NCBI GenBank assembly: GCA_001275005.1
Contig: JWZX01003258.1
Span: 1 to 52,435, forward strand
Direction: 5' to 3'
DNA from: Chrysochromulina tobinii
Taxonomy: Eukaryota > Haptophyta > Prymnesiales > Chrysochromulinaceae
Length of the DNA: 52,435 nt
Positions 1 to 9,090 of this stretch are shown here, in pieces. Numbering within the stretch: position 1 is the first letter of the stretch; each line of letters opens with the position of its first letter. Made by a program: the position numbers and the translations under genes. Under the pieces are notes generated by a model. That model was not told where the DNA came from, searched no databases, and saw only the letters and a program-made list of their open reading frames with translations.

Positions 1-110
1 GGCGCCTTGCGCCGCGCGTTTCGTCTAGTTTACCATAAAGAAGTAATTCCTATTTTGGATCTCCGCGCCGTCACGAGAGGAGAGCCTCATGGGAACGTGC
101 GAATTTCGAC

Positions 111-869
111 ATGCCGAACACCGTGCCGTGCGGAGAGTTTACAGTATACTACCATGAAGGCTTTACCGGCCGCTCCCAGGGGCTGGAGATGATGCTTGTG
201 GCGTCAAAGGCCAAGTGGAAGCGCGCGCCTTGGAGTGAGGTCAAGGACCCGACCTGCTTTGCGGCGCCGGCGCTTGGGCACGATCAGACTGGCAAGATGA
301 TCTCACAAACGACGGCTGCGGCGCAGTGGCTCGGCACCGAAGTGGGTTTCAGGCCGCCTACGGGCCTGCGCGCCGAGGCGCTCAAGATCGCGCTCGACAT
401 CGCCGACGTGTGGTCGGAAGCTTACAAAGCCCGGAAAGATGCCAATTCGTGGGAAGAAGTGGAAGCCTTTTTGTCGGGCCGCCTCGCACAGTTTTTCGGC
501 GTGCTGGAAGCGTGTGCTAAGAAAGTATGGCAAGGACGGTTCCCTCGTCGGCGCCAAAATATCATACTGCGACTTCCTCCTTGTGAACGCCATTGCCACG
601 TACGCACCTCGCACCTCGCTCGCACCCCGCGCACGCCTCAGCCGTTGCTGCAATTGCTGCGCGCTGATGGGCCTCCGGTCGACTCGCCCCTCAGGTGTGA
701 GTTTTTGTTCGGCGAGGCGCGCATGGCTACGGTGCTCGCGGCATGCCCGCTCCTGGCAGCGGTCAACACGAAGGTGCTAGCCATGCCGGGCGTCGCCGAC
801 TGCAAGAATAGCACGCCCGTCCTTTACGCAAACGTGGCCGCTGCCGGCAAGATGCCCTTCAAGGACTAA
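111..869 (+). CDS. Glutathione S-transferase-like protein (frame disturbed in C-terminal half)
   Basis: Probable soluble glutathione S-transferase, a cytosolic detoxification enzyme that conjugates glutathione to electrophiles. The ATG at 111 opens a thioredoxin-fold-like N-terminus: a Tyr-rich first strand (VYYHEGFTGRSQGLEMML, like the family's beta1-alpha1 with Arg/Gln after the turn) and an ISQTTAAAQWLG stretch matching the conserved Glu/Gln-Ser plus helix region. The C-terminal helical domain should contain a 'G..ISYCDFLL' motif (N-capping box and Asp). That motif is present, but in the +1 frame from about position 525, so a single extra base near 522-526 breaks the frame. The frame given here resumes GST-like sequence at its end (TKVLAMPGVADC). 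An intron may also lie between about 600 and 760, since GT and AG candidates exist, but I cannot place it. The family call is fairly safe; the exact gene model is not. Confidence 0.6.
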   Translation: MPNTVPCGEFTVYYHEGFTGRSQGLEMMLVASKAKWKRAPWSEVKDPTCFAAPALGHDQTGKMISQTTAAAQWLGTEVGFRPPTGLRAEALKIALDIADVWSEAYKARKDANSWEEVEAFLSGRLAQFFGVLEACAKKVWQGRFPRRRQNIILRLPPCERHCHVRTSHLARTPRTPQPLLQLLRADGPPVDSPLRCEFLFGEARMATVLAACPLLAAVNTKVLAMPGVADCKNSTPVLYANVAAAGKMPFKD

Positions 870-1682
870 TTGTTGCGCGTGGCGCGAGTCCTGGTAGAGG
901 ACAAGACATGGGTCAAGATTGGGAGGACGCCTGAAGCTTACGCCATGGCTTCTGATGTTGAATGTGCCAAGACAGCGCAAGAGCACAGCAGAGCAGAGCC
1001 AGGATGGCAATCACTGGAAAGCTTCCAAGGGGGTAGCAAAGGGTGTGGTGCATGTGACCGTGATAGTTGAGGCGTCCGCGCCGCAGGGGCGTGCTCCCTC
1101 GCGTCGCCCCCATCCCTGCCATCCCTTTGTGGTGTTGCGTTGCGTTCCAGCCCCAGCCCGCGCCACGAGCGCCGCCCGGCCGCGACCGCCTCTCTCCCTC
1201 ACCCGGCTCCGCGGCTCGGGCTCGCGGCTGGGGCGTGCCGTTTCGCGTGGCGGGGCCGAACCACGGGCACGGCGCACGCCCTCGGGCGCGGTCCATCCCG
1301 CATCCGATCCGCCCGGCCATGGGTGATCGGAGCTCACGGCCGTGACACAGTCGAGACGCGGGTGCGGGGGAGAGACGCGGACATCGGACCGTATGCAACT
1401 GCCGTGCCACTCGTCCCCAATCATGAACAAGATCATGAATCAACAGGAGCAAATGAGGAGCAGAGACGGACGACTGCGACTACCGCTGACCGATTCATTT
1501 TCTTGTTGTGAGACCCGGAAAAGTCAAGAGGTTGATGGCAAAAGCCTTCCACTCCATGGTTGTTGCCCTTTACAGTTCCACCTTGAACTTGAACTTTTCA
1601 CGAACTTGACTGAAGTGTCAACTTCGCGAATCAAAATTGATGGCAAGGACCCTGCTCACGAGGGTACAAAGTGGCCGCGACC
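870..1682. other. Gene-free stretch
   Basis: No reading frame here looks like a protein. The central part (about 1080-1350) is very GC-rich and opens long chance frames on both strands; their Arg/Pro/Ala-rich translations have no domain features. The last 250 bases are less GC-rich and probably hold the promoter of the IQ-motif gene that follows. Confidence 0.5.
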
Positions 1683-2618
1683 ATGAAAGCCGCAAAACCG
1701 ACCAGAACAACTGCAACGCAAAGCAGCAAAGATCAGGCACAACGTAAGAGCGGCGGCCCAGTGTCTCATCGGTCGCAGCGAAGTCAACGAGCAAGCCAGC
1801 CCGGTGCAAAGGGGAAAGCAAAGAAGCGCGTTTCACTTGGTGCTGCTGTGACTTCGCACATGCTCACCGAAGAGGAGGCTGAGCAATGTGCGAGCGTAGA
1901 GGACGCCGGCATCATCTCAGTCGTGGAGGCCGGGTTGCCATTGCCGGCGCACCATTCTGCCGCGGCACTGGAGGATGAGCATGATTCAGTCCCTCGCCCA
2001 CCGGTTGCTCCCATCGATTAGTCGAAAGCCAGCCTGTTGGCGCGGCTCAAGGCAGCGGTCAACGCCATCCGCTTCGCCAACTCCATAAATATGCCCGCGC
2101 AGCCGGCCACCTCATCACAACCAACGAGCGTTGAAAAAAGCGGGAGCTTTCGGCGAGTGACGGGCGCTGCCGCCACAACCATACAAAAGCTGCATCGAGG
2201 CCATGCAGTGCGCGAATCGCTGGAGAGGGACCCGAGCGCAGACCCGTGGAAACGCGCAGGCGGTGCGGTTGACTTGGACACGAAGGCCAAGTACATCACG
2301 CTGGGTGACCGTTTTCGAATCGTGCGCCAAAAGTCGTCAGTGTCGCGAACCATCATCTCTGCTTTCCAAGAAAGGAAGGCAGAGGCCGACGCACACAAGG
2401 AGGGCGGCGGGCTCACCGAAGAGGCGATCGAGGAGGTGCTCGCGGCTGGCCAGGAGCAGCTTGCAAACATGCTGGCGGACGCAGCCGTCACGGTCGAGGA
2501 ACGCGCGGCCCAGAAGGCGGAAGAGGACTTGGCGGCGGCCGTGGCAGCAGTCAACCCGGGCAGGCAAGATGGTCGCGCCCTCGGACCAGTAGGACCTAGA
2601 TTTTTGTTACGACTGTGA
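1683..2618 (+). CDS. IQ-motif protein with an in-frame TAG stop
   Basis: Hypothetical protein with one calmodulin-binding IQ motif. Two stretches lie in the same frame: 1683-2021 (basic, Ser/Thr/Gln-rich, ending in ..PVAPID) and 2022-2618. They are separated only by TAG at 2019-2021; the codons right after the stop (SKASLLARLKAAVNAIRFAN) read as ordinary coding sequence. The second part holds TIQKLHRGHAVRESL, a good IQxxxRGxxxR consensus, followed by an acidic, Ala/Glu-rich helical segment (about 2380-2560) likely to form a coiled coil. Expected role: binding calmodulin or an EF-hand partner; a CDPK is encoded 3.5 kb away, but no link is shown. The stop could be a real nonsense mutation, a base error, readthrough, or part of an unseen intron; the only nearby GT..AG pair would give a 29-nt intron, which is implausibly short. 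Confidence 0.5.
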
Positions 2619-2897
2619 TCAGAATTCATTGTAGAGGCTGTGCTCACACTCTCTCACCTCTCACATACGTCACATACGTCAGTCAGTGGTCACAAACAAA
2701 GTAACAAACAGCACATCCGTGGTCCTCTGGTCCCGACACATCGACCGCCGAGAAATAGCCCTCGCGCGCCGCGGGCACCACACACCCAGTACAGTACACG
2801 CGCCTATAGTAGGCACTGTAGCCTCCTCTCTGCCCGAGACAGGAGAGACCCGGGACAGAGTGCTGGCCTCGGCGCCAGACTCGGGAAAGTGAGGTGC

Positions 2898-3794
2898 TTA
2901 GTCGGGAGTTGCTCGTGCAGCCACCGACTCCGACCCTGGCACTGATTCTGCCTTGGCGGCAGCACACGCTCGCAGATTGTACTGGAGCAGCTCCCGCCAT
3001 CGAGGCAGCACGCTCACGAGACCCGTGGCCGCTATGACCTCGACGCACACGGCAGCCTCGGGGTTTCGCAGGTCGACAGTCGCTTGAGGCACGGCAGCGC
3101 CCACCTGCTTGGCGACGGTGTCGATGATGCTCATCTTATCAAGGGTGGTATTGTTGCGGCGGCGCCACTGCACGGCGTACGTACCGCCAAAGCCGTTCAG
3201 CGCTGCGTGCGCGAGCGGCTTGACCGCATCCGCAAACGCATCGACCTTGTGCGCGGAGACGCAGAGCTGCACGGGCATCATCCGAACGATGTGCCGCGCT
3301 CCAGCTGTGCCACTCGCTAAGGCCTGCTCCAATGCTCGATCCACGAGGCGCACCGGGTCGAGACCATCCATCAGTCGAATGAACACGTTTCCGTGGCAGC
3401 CGGTCTGCGCGATCGTGTACGGCCGCGTCGGTTTCGCATCGTCTGCTGCGTCGCTACCTGAAGGCTTCTGCTGCTGCAGCGCTGCGAGTTCCGCGGCGAG
3501 CGAATCGCCGGCCGTCGTGGCGGCAATGGCACGGGCGGGAGCTTCCGCCACCGGCTTCGTGTCAGCTGATGCATGACTGCCTTCGGTCTCGAGCAGCTCA
3601 TCAATCAGACGGAAGGCTTCGCCGATGGCAGCCTTCTCCATGTGTACGTCACACGTGATGAGCACGCCGCGCATGCCTGGACCAAGCTGTGACGCGCCGC
3701 GTCCCGTGTGCTTGCTGTGAACATACGCACCCTTGTGGCGCTTTCCGCCGCCGCCACCAGCAGGGGCCGCGCGCTTCTCCACGGTGCCCGACAT
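2898..3794 (-). CDS. THUMP domain protein, THUMPD1/TAN1-like tRNA acetylation adaptor
   Basis: Homologue of the eukaryotic THUMPD1/Tan1 family, the RNA-binding adaptor that helps the NAT10/Kre33 acetyltransferase make N4-acetylcytidine in tRNA-Ser and tRNA-Leu. The 298-residue frame starts at ATG 3794; the frame is open slightly further upstream but without an ATG. It begins with a Gly/Lys-rich segment, then the family's N-terminal block (GMRGVLITCDVHMEKAAIGEAFRLIDELLE), a variable acidic linker, and the THUMP domain in the C-terminal half (TGCHGNVFIRL, AVQWRRRNNTTLDKMSIIDTVA, DLRNPEAAVCVEV). The last block, with its NPE and VEV strands, is typical of the family. Likely nuclear or nucleolar. 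The gene is divergent from the light-harvesting-like gene, with 238 bp between the start codons. No frame damage is visible. Confidence 0.85.
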   Translation of the reverse strand: MSGTVEKRAAPAGGGGGKRHKGAYVHSKHTGRGASQLGPGMRGVLITCDVHMEKAAIGEAFRLIDELLETEGSHASADTKPVAEAPARAIAATTAGDSLAAELAALQQQKPSGSDAADDAKPTRPYTIAQTGCHGNVFIRLMDGLDPVRLVDRALEQALASGTAGARHIVRMMPVQLCVSAHKVDAFADAVKPLAHAALNGFGGTYAVQWRRRNNTTLDKMSIIDTVAKQVGAAVPQATVDLRNPEAAVCVEVIAATGLVSVLPRWRELLQYNLRACAAAKAESVPGSESVAARATPD

Positions 3795-4032
3795 GGCTGG
3801 TTGGAGAAGTCGACGCGACAAACTCCCGAGAAAACAGAGACAAAACGAGTCGACACAGTCCGTTCTTGGTCACGGGACGAACCCGGATTCGTCTCGAAAG
3901 CCCTATTTTTTCCGCCGATAAGTGCACGAGCTGAGCTCAATAGATCTCTTTCATTTGCTCGGTATGCTGTAATGGCCCCTTCTTCCCTTCGACCGAAGCT
4001 CACCACCGGTTCGCCTGGCGCTCGCAGATCTG
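3795..4032. promoter_or_regulatory. Divergent intergenic promoter region
   Basis: This 238-bp spacer separates the start codons of the THUMP-protein gene (leftward) and the light-harvesting-like gene (rightward), so it must hold both promoters and 5' UTRs. I see no canonical TATA box; a less GC-rich patch lies at about 3900-3965. Confidence 0.5.
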
Positions 4033-4659
4033 ATGCTCGCCCTCGCCGTCTCTGCACTCGCCTTCCAGGCCCCTGGCGTGGCTCTCCGCCCTGCGGTGAA
4101 GCAGACAGCGGCGCCGCAGATGACTGTATTCGAGAACGGCATGCAGCAGTTCAAGGGTGACTTCCCGTGGCTCGCCAAGTACGGTTTTGGCCCGACGGTC
4201 AAGGCTGAGCGGTGGAACGGCCGCCACGCCATGTTTGGCTGGGTCATGATCGTGGCGACTGGCTACGCCAAGTCCCACGGGCTCATCCCGAGCGGAGACG
4301 TGGCGTTGCAGTACAAGGACTGGGGCGGCCTGGCGCAGCTCGGCCTCAACCAGTACATCTCGACCGAGCGCGCCGTCATCATGATGGTGCACGTGCACGC
4401 GCTCGCGGTCAGCGCGGCCGCTGCCTTTGGCCCGCAGGTGCTTGGCGACACGCTCACGCTGCTCGACGGTGAGACGGATGAGGAGCCGTACGGCCTCTTC
4501 GTGCCGCTTGAGAGCGGCCTGACGCCCGCCGCCGAGATGCTCAACGGCCGCTTGGCAATGCTTGGCCTCATCGCCGTCGTCTCGGCCTCCATGGCCAGCG
4601 GCATGGACATCCTCGAGGTGGTCAACATCGGCGTCGGTGGCCTGCTGCTTGCCAAGTAA
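4033..4659 (+). CDS. Light-harvesting-family (LHC/ELIP-like) thylakoid protein
   Basis: Member of the chlorophyll-binding LHC superfamily, expected in the thylakoid membrane for light harvesting or photoprotection. The 208-residue protein starts with a short hydrophobic leader and SALAFQAP, which fits the signal-peptide cleavage motif with Phe at +1 used for complex red plastids; the mature part probably begins near APQMTVFENG. Helix 1 (about 57-80) contains ERWNGRHAMFGW and helix 3 (about 166-190) contains AEMLNGRLAMLG, both with the E..NGR/H.AM chlorophyll-ligand signature. A hydrophobic helix with two His residues (about 111-136) lies between. The paired Glu/Arg helices fit the family's crossed-helix fold. 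Length is typical of a compact three-helix member; I cannot decide between a fucoxanthin-chlorophyll protein, an LHCX/LI818-like protein and an ELIP. Undamaged, no intron seen. Confidence 0.85.
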   Translation: MLALAVSALAFQAPGVALRPAVKQTAAPQMTVFENGMQQFKGDFPWLAKYGFGPTVKAERWNGRHAMFGWVMIVATGYAKSHGLIPSGDVALQYKDWGGLAQLGLNQYISTERAVIMMVHVHALAVSAAAAFGPQVLGDTLTLLDGETDEEPYGLFVPLESGLTPAAEMLNGRLAMLGLIAVVSASMASGMDILEVVNIGVGGLLLAK

Positions 4660-6022
4660 GAAAGTCTGCGGAGCACCCGACCATGCACCCGACAGGGTCT
4701 CTCTGGTAGGGGAGTCGACCTCGGCGGCGGCGGCGGCGTTCACGGGCACGCGCTCCTCGCAGGCCCGGCTGGCTGCAACACCCACATTCCAACTCCCGGC
4801 ACAATTGTAATGTTCTCTTTCGCGAAAGTATAGGCGTCGCATGCGACAGCATCGCAGACCGCGAGCATCTGCAAAATTACTCCGCGGTTGTTTTACGGAC
4901 ACACGTTATTGCTACTTTCGCTGTTCAGGCGCTTCGAGCCCTGAGCGCGCCGTCCGGCGTGCCGCGCCACGTCGACTTATACACAATATACGCTCGAACT
5001 CGAGTACAATGTACACGACATGATCCGATGTGTACACGCATCCCGGACCCGCCCCACCGCGTCGACCGCGCGCCCGGGCCCGAGGCGCCGCCGGCCGGGC
5101 GCCGGGGGTGGGTCCCCCCGCTCAAACCCGCTCCCCACCCGCGCGACAGGCGGCCGATCCCGGTCGCCCGGTCGGTGGTCATCGGTGGTCCGGGCTCCGG
5201 CCCGCGCGAGGCCGCGTGCCGCGTGTGTACGGCCTACGGATGCGCCGGGGCGAGCAGCGGCCGCGTCCGACCGGGTCGCGCTTAACCGCTTAACGCGCCG
5301 GCAAGTGCGCGCCATCCGCGGCGCGGCGTCTGCGGCCGCCCTGCGCCCCGGTCGTGGGTCCCGGCCCGGGCGCCGGGCCCCGCCCGCGCCCCCGGTACCG
5401 CCGGTAGAGTTTATCCCGGCGCCGTGTGTGTGCGACTCCGACTGCAGCCAAGCGCCATCTCACACACTCGACGGCAGGAGGACAATCACACACGCACATG
5501 ATAGCCGCGATACATTCGCTTACAGCACCGGCAATACGGTTGCGCGGCTCCCCGCCGGCGGCTGCACATTCTTACACACTGTGTTATGATGGTCTCTAGG
5601 AGAAGACGGTCTTCATAGGCGCGAGAGCACCGCTCGGTCGACAGACCTCACTCTGCGTGGACGCGAGACGAGGCGCATGTCCCCACACGCGCGTCTCACG
5701 CACGTGGTCGCACACACCTCCGCACGCACGATTGTAATCTCGAACTCCAGATTGTCGTCGTGGCATGCGCATGGCGCCATGCCACGTCATTGTGGCATGG
5801 CGCCATGCCGCGTCATTGTGGTACCTCCCGGCGGCCGGGGCTCCCGACCGGGGATGGAACCCATCGAACGAGTGCCTCACTGCCCACCCCACGCACCAGG
5901 TGCCGCCACCACGATGCGCTCCACCTCGTTATTGACGATCGCTCGCTTGCGTTTAGACGGCCACCCACACGTGTGCGTCACACATGTCCTGGAGGCCGAA
6001 AATCCGCAGGCGAGCCCGATAG
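4660..6022. other. Gene-free convergent region
   Basis: About 1.36 kb between the 3' ends of the light-harvesting-like gene and the CDPK gene. It contains a very GC-rich core (about 5040-5420) that opens Arg/Pro/Gly-rich chance frames on both strands, an AT-richer patch near 4800-5015, and the palindromic tandem repeat at 5769-5820. No coding or RNA gene could be supported. Confidence 0.5.
5769..5820. repeat. Two tandem 26-nt units, each containing a GGCGCC-centred palindrome
   Basis: Two adjacent 26-nt copies (5769-5794 and 5795-5820) differ at one base. Each contains a perfect palindrome centred on GGCGCC; in the second copy it reaches 16 bp (5794-5809). It lies in the non-coding tail-to-tail region downstream of the CDPK gene. 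Confidence 0.8.
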
Positions 6023-7535
6023 TCAGACATTCTGCTCGGCGTTCTCGTCGGTCTGTACCTCCGAGAACGAAAAGTTTTTGATCGTGTCGCGCCTGCGCTT
6101 CTTGGAGACCGATGACAGGTCGCCTTTTGAGAGCATCAGGTTCTTGAACTCGTCGAAGGTCATCTGAATCGTCTCCACCCCATCCCCCGTGCCGCGATTC
6201 CTTTTGACGGCCTCGAGCACCTGACGGGAGAACTGGTGCTCGTTGCCGAGGATCGTGCTGATCTCCGTGAGGGAGAGCGTGCCGCTGCTGTCGACATCGA
6301 GCTGCCGGAAGACCTTGGCAAGGTTCTCCTCATTGTGCAGCTCGTGGTCGTCCATGATGGCCGCCACGAACTCCTGCCAATCGATCTCGCCATCGCCGTC
6401 GATGTCGAAGTTGGACAGGTCGATGCCCCCGAAGGGGTTCTGGCCCGTCTCGGCCGCCTCCGCCTCGAGCACTTCCTTGAGGCGTGCGATCGTGATCGTT
6501 CCGTGCCCCTCCGTATCGAGACCTTCAAAGATGTTTCGCAGCTTGTGGAGCTCGCTCGAGGTGAGGTTCGTCGCCATCGAATGGCGCACGGCCTTCTGGA
6601 ACCGATGCGCTTGCGCGTACCGCTTGACGCTCTCGGCCACCTCCTTGGGCACAAACTTGTCCGCGTACTTGGCACGGTTCGTCACCCATGGGTGCAACAG
6701 CGCCTTGCGGCCGCTCATGCGCTTCGACTCGTCCGCGCTGAGGATCTTCTTGATGAAGTCCTTGGCCTCATCGGAGATTCGAGTTCCACTGCTCCTCCGA
6801 GAACGAGAACGAGCCGCGGAGGATCCGCGCCTCCTTCTCCTCGTCCGAGCGCCCCGGAAAGGGCAGCTTGCCGCTCAGCATGAAGAAGCAGATGACCCCC
6901 AGCGACCAAATGTCGCACTCGAACGAGTAGCTGCCGCGCAGCACCTCCGGAGCCATGTACGAGGTGGTGCCGCACACCTCGGTCTCGCGCTGGCCCGGCT
7001 GCAGCTGGATCGCCAGCCCGAAGTCGATCAGCTTGAGAGGCGAGCCGGGCTGCTTGTCCTTGTACAACAGGTTCTCCGGCTTGATGTCGCGGTGGATGAT
7101 GCGCTTCGTGTGTAAATGGTTGAGCGCCGCGAGGACGTCGACGATAGCCATCGCCGCGTCCTTCTCGCTGCAGTTCCGCGCGGCGATCCGGTCGAAGAGC
7201 TCGCCGCCTGTGCACGACTGCATCACCAGGTAGCCATACCGAGCGTCCTCGGCGACATCGATGCAGTGGCAAATATTCTTGTGCTTTCCGGTAGCTTTCA
7301 GAACCGCCACCTCGTGGCGGAAGTCATCGCGATCTTGCGCCGTGGGAAGCCGCATTGCCTTGCACGCGCGCCGCTTGCCTGTTTTCACCTCCGTGCAAAG
7401 GTGCACGGCGCCGAACCCGCCCTCGCCGATGGGATTGGGGTCGACCTTCCAACCTTTGATCTCGATTTTGGCAAACTTCGCGCCCTTGGACTCGCTGGCG
7501 GCCACGTCGTCGTCTGCGCCAGCGCAACAGAACAT
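6023..7535 (-). CDS. Calcium-dependent protein kinase (CDPK), with a one-base frameshift
   Basis: Ser/Thr kinase of the CDPK family: kinase domain, autoinhibitory junction and C-terminal EF-hands on one chain. ATG 7535 (MFCCAG) is chosen because it sits just before the kinase domain and avoids overlap with the divergent gene; the two Cys are candidate palmitoylation sites, and there is no Gly2 for myristoylation. Kinase features: GEGGFG (37-42), Lys59, HRDIKPEN, DFG, APEV. Helicase of frames: near 6780 the reading frame shifts by one base between ..EEQWNS and ISDEAKDFIKKIL, a segment normally continuous in the family; dropping one base gives exactly 504 codons. The C-terminus has EF-hand 1 (about 340-351, last position Arg rather than Glu), EF-hands 2 and 3 canonical (DIDGDGEIDWQE at 377-388, DVDSSGTLSLTE at 413-424) and a degenerate EF-hand 4. 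Likely role: decoding cytosolic calcium signals. Family call is secure; whether the frameshift is biological is open. Confidence 0.87.
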
Positions 7536-7851
7536 GAGCTGCGGCTGTGCAAGACGCTGGTTGCGCGAGACAGCCTCACGGAGGTTCTCACCAAAAGCAA
7601 GTTTCGTTGTTTGGCAGCGCGCGCAAAAACATCCTACATGCCGTTGACACCTCGACCAATCCATAGCCATGAGTTTCCTCGTGTACATGTACATGTACCC
7701 TGCGCAAGGGGAACATTTGTCTTGGTGGGGAAAAATTGTTGGCTGCCTCACTCGTGATTGCATCCGTGATGCGAAAGTGTTTGACCCCGCGCTTGGGGCT
7801 TGCTCGTGCCAGTCCACCGAGCCCCCGTCATCAATCAGCCGATACTGATTG
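7536..7851. promoter_or_regulatory. Divergent promoter region with a 16-bp perfect palindrome
   Basis: 316 bp between the CDPK start (leftward) and the Ser/Pro-rich gene (rightward). It contains GTACATGTACATGTAC at 7683-7698, a perfect palindrome made of overlapping TGTACA units. Palindromes of this kind are often binding sites for dimeric regulators; that role is inferred only from symmetry and location. Confidence 0.45.
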
Positions 7852-9090
7852 ATGCCGTCCTGCATAGAGGAGGAGCTCGAGTTCATGAGCCTCTCCAGCC
7901 GAGTTGAAGGCGGCGAGGAGAAGCCTATCTCGCCGCGCACGATCAAGCGACCAACCAACCCGGTCGCAGTTTGCCTTGAGAAGGCCTCAACCCTGTCCTC
8001 TCCTCGGTTGAGTGGGCTTTTCTGCGGGCCACCGCCCATGCCCCCGCCCGAGGACGCCGTCATCACCAAGCGTCCGCGCCTCGAAGCGAGCGAGATGATC
8101 CCCTGCGTGACTTCCTCCCACGAGGATTTCGGATCCTCGTTCGAGAACCGCTTGGGCTTTGAGAGAATATTGCCAACCGAATTGAATCGGCATCGGCTGT
8201 CCGCCTTCCTCAAGCAGCAGCAGGATGTGCACCGCCTCTCGCAGCAGTCGATGGCTGACGGTCTCTCGCATCATTCGTCGCCGCCGTCGCTCTCGCCGAC
8301 GATTTCGGACGGGAGGCGCTGCGAAGCGAGCAGCAGCCGCAGTTTCCCGGTGCTCTCGGCTCAGGCCTCGCCCATCTCCAACCACATCACCTTCCCATCG
8401 CCAGGCTCGAGCGGCCACGACTTTTCCACGGATGCCGGTGCCGCCGTCGCCGCCCACGACGTTCCCGGGATGCAGGACGCGACGATGGGTGACCCAAATA
8501 TGGGTGACCAAGGCTCCCCGATCGCCCTCGCCACGAACTCGGTTTACCGGGCGCTCCGGCTCGACGCCACCGCCATGCCCCCATCGCTGCCCCCGTCGCT
8601 GCCTCCCTCGCTGCCTCCCTCGCTTGTGCCGGGCGGCAGCGGCGACAGTGCCGCCGCGGCGGCTTGGTGGCCTGCGTGGCCTTGTAGCGTGGCAAGACGC
8701 GCCGTGCCACTCAACGCCTCGCATGTCCCGGAGGCCACGGCGGAGTTTCTTTTGTCCACCGGCGCCGACACCGCCCTCCCGCCGCCCGACACGACGCTGT
8801 ATGGGCTGGCGCGTCCACAGCCTTCCCTAGCTGACGTCGTACATGTAACGCCACAGCGATTCGGGCAGCCGTTCCCCTCTCGCATGCAAGTGCTCGCCAC
8901 GGCGCCTTCCTCGTCAGGGCAGCAGTCTCCCTCGTCTCCATCGGGCGTTTGGTCCTCGCAGTGGTCTCCTGCGACGCAAACGTCGTCCCCGACGTGTGCG
9001 CTCGCAGGCGCCTCATCGATGTCTGACTCCACCCTCTCCAAGGGCACGCACGACGCCTTCGGCAGTGGCTTCTTTGGCTCGTGCCCTTGA
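7852..9090 (+). CDS. Hypothetical Ser/Pro-rich, probably disordered protein
   Basis: I do not recognise this protein. The 412-residue frame from ATG 7852 is dominated by Ser, Pro and Ala with many SP dipeptides, so most of it is probably disordered and could be phosphorylated by proline-directed kinases. A short structured-looking piece (about 95-130: FENRLGFERILPTELNRHRLSAFLKQQQD) lies in the first third, preceded by a basic TKRPRLE cluster that could be part of a nuclear signal. A PPSL repeat occurs at about 244-258. It is divergent from the CDPK gene. Competing minus-strand frames across the same DNA are shorter and Arg-rich, which favours the plus strand, but in GC-rich DNA a long frame alone is weak evidence. 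Alternative: a chance frame. Confidence 0.45.
   Translation: MPSCIEEELEFMSLSSRVEGGEEKPISPRTIKRPTNPVAVCLEKASTLSSPRLSGLFCGPPPMPPPEDAVITKRPRLEASEMIPCVTSSHEDFGSSFENRLGFERILPTELNRHRLSAFLKQQQDVHRLSQQSMADGLSHHSSPPSLSPTISDGRRCEASSSRSFPVLSAQASPISNHITFPSPGSSGHDFSTDAGAAVAAHDVPGMQDATMGDPNMGDQGSPIALATNSVYRALRLDATAMPPSLPPSLPPSLPPSLVPGGSGDSAAAAAWWPAWPCSVARRAVPLNASHVPEATAEFLLSTGADTALPPPDTTLYGLARPQPSLADVVHVTPQRFGQPFPSRMQVLATAPSSSGQQSPSSPSGVWSSQWSPATQTSSPTCALAGASSMSDSTLSKGTHDAFGSGFFGSCP
8580..8625 (+). repeat. 12-nt tandem repeat encoding PPSL
   Basis: About four copies of a 12-nt unit close to CCCTCGCTGCCT, inside the Ser/Pro-rich frame and giving PPSLPPSLPPSLPPSL. The in-frame period of four codons supports the plus-strand frame being coding. 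Confidence 0.7.

Noticed and set aside
913-1511. Overlapping frames of 90-179 codons on both strands
   Set aside because: Very GC-rich DNA with Arg/Ala/Pro-rich translations in every frame and no conserved motif.
2001-2029. A 29-nt GT..AG intron removing the TAG of the IQ-motif gene
   Set aside because: It would be shorter than any plausible intron and would shift the frame away from the IQ-motif sequence.
3795-3821. Upstream extension of the THUMP-protein frame
   Set aside because: No ATG occurs there; the first ATG in frame is at 3794.
5020-5589. 189-codon plus-strand frame
   Set aside because: Same reason: GC-rich, Arg/Pro-dominated, no domain, between two convergent genes.
7536-8213. 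N-terminal extension of the CDPK frame up to 8213
   Set aside because: The extra 226 residues are low-quality sequence, overlap the divergent Ser/Pro-rich gene and are not part of the CDPK family; MFCCAG at 7535 is the better start.
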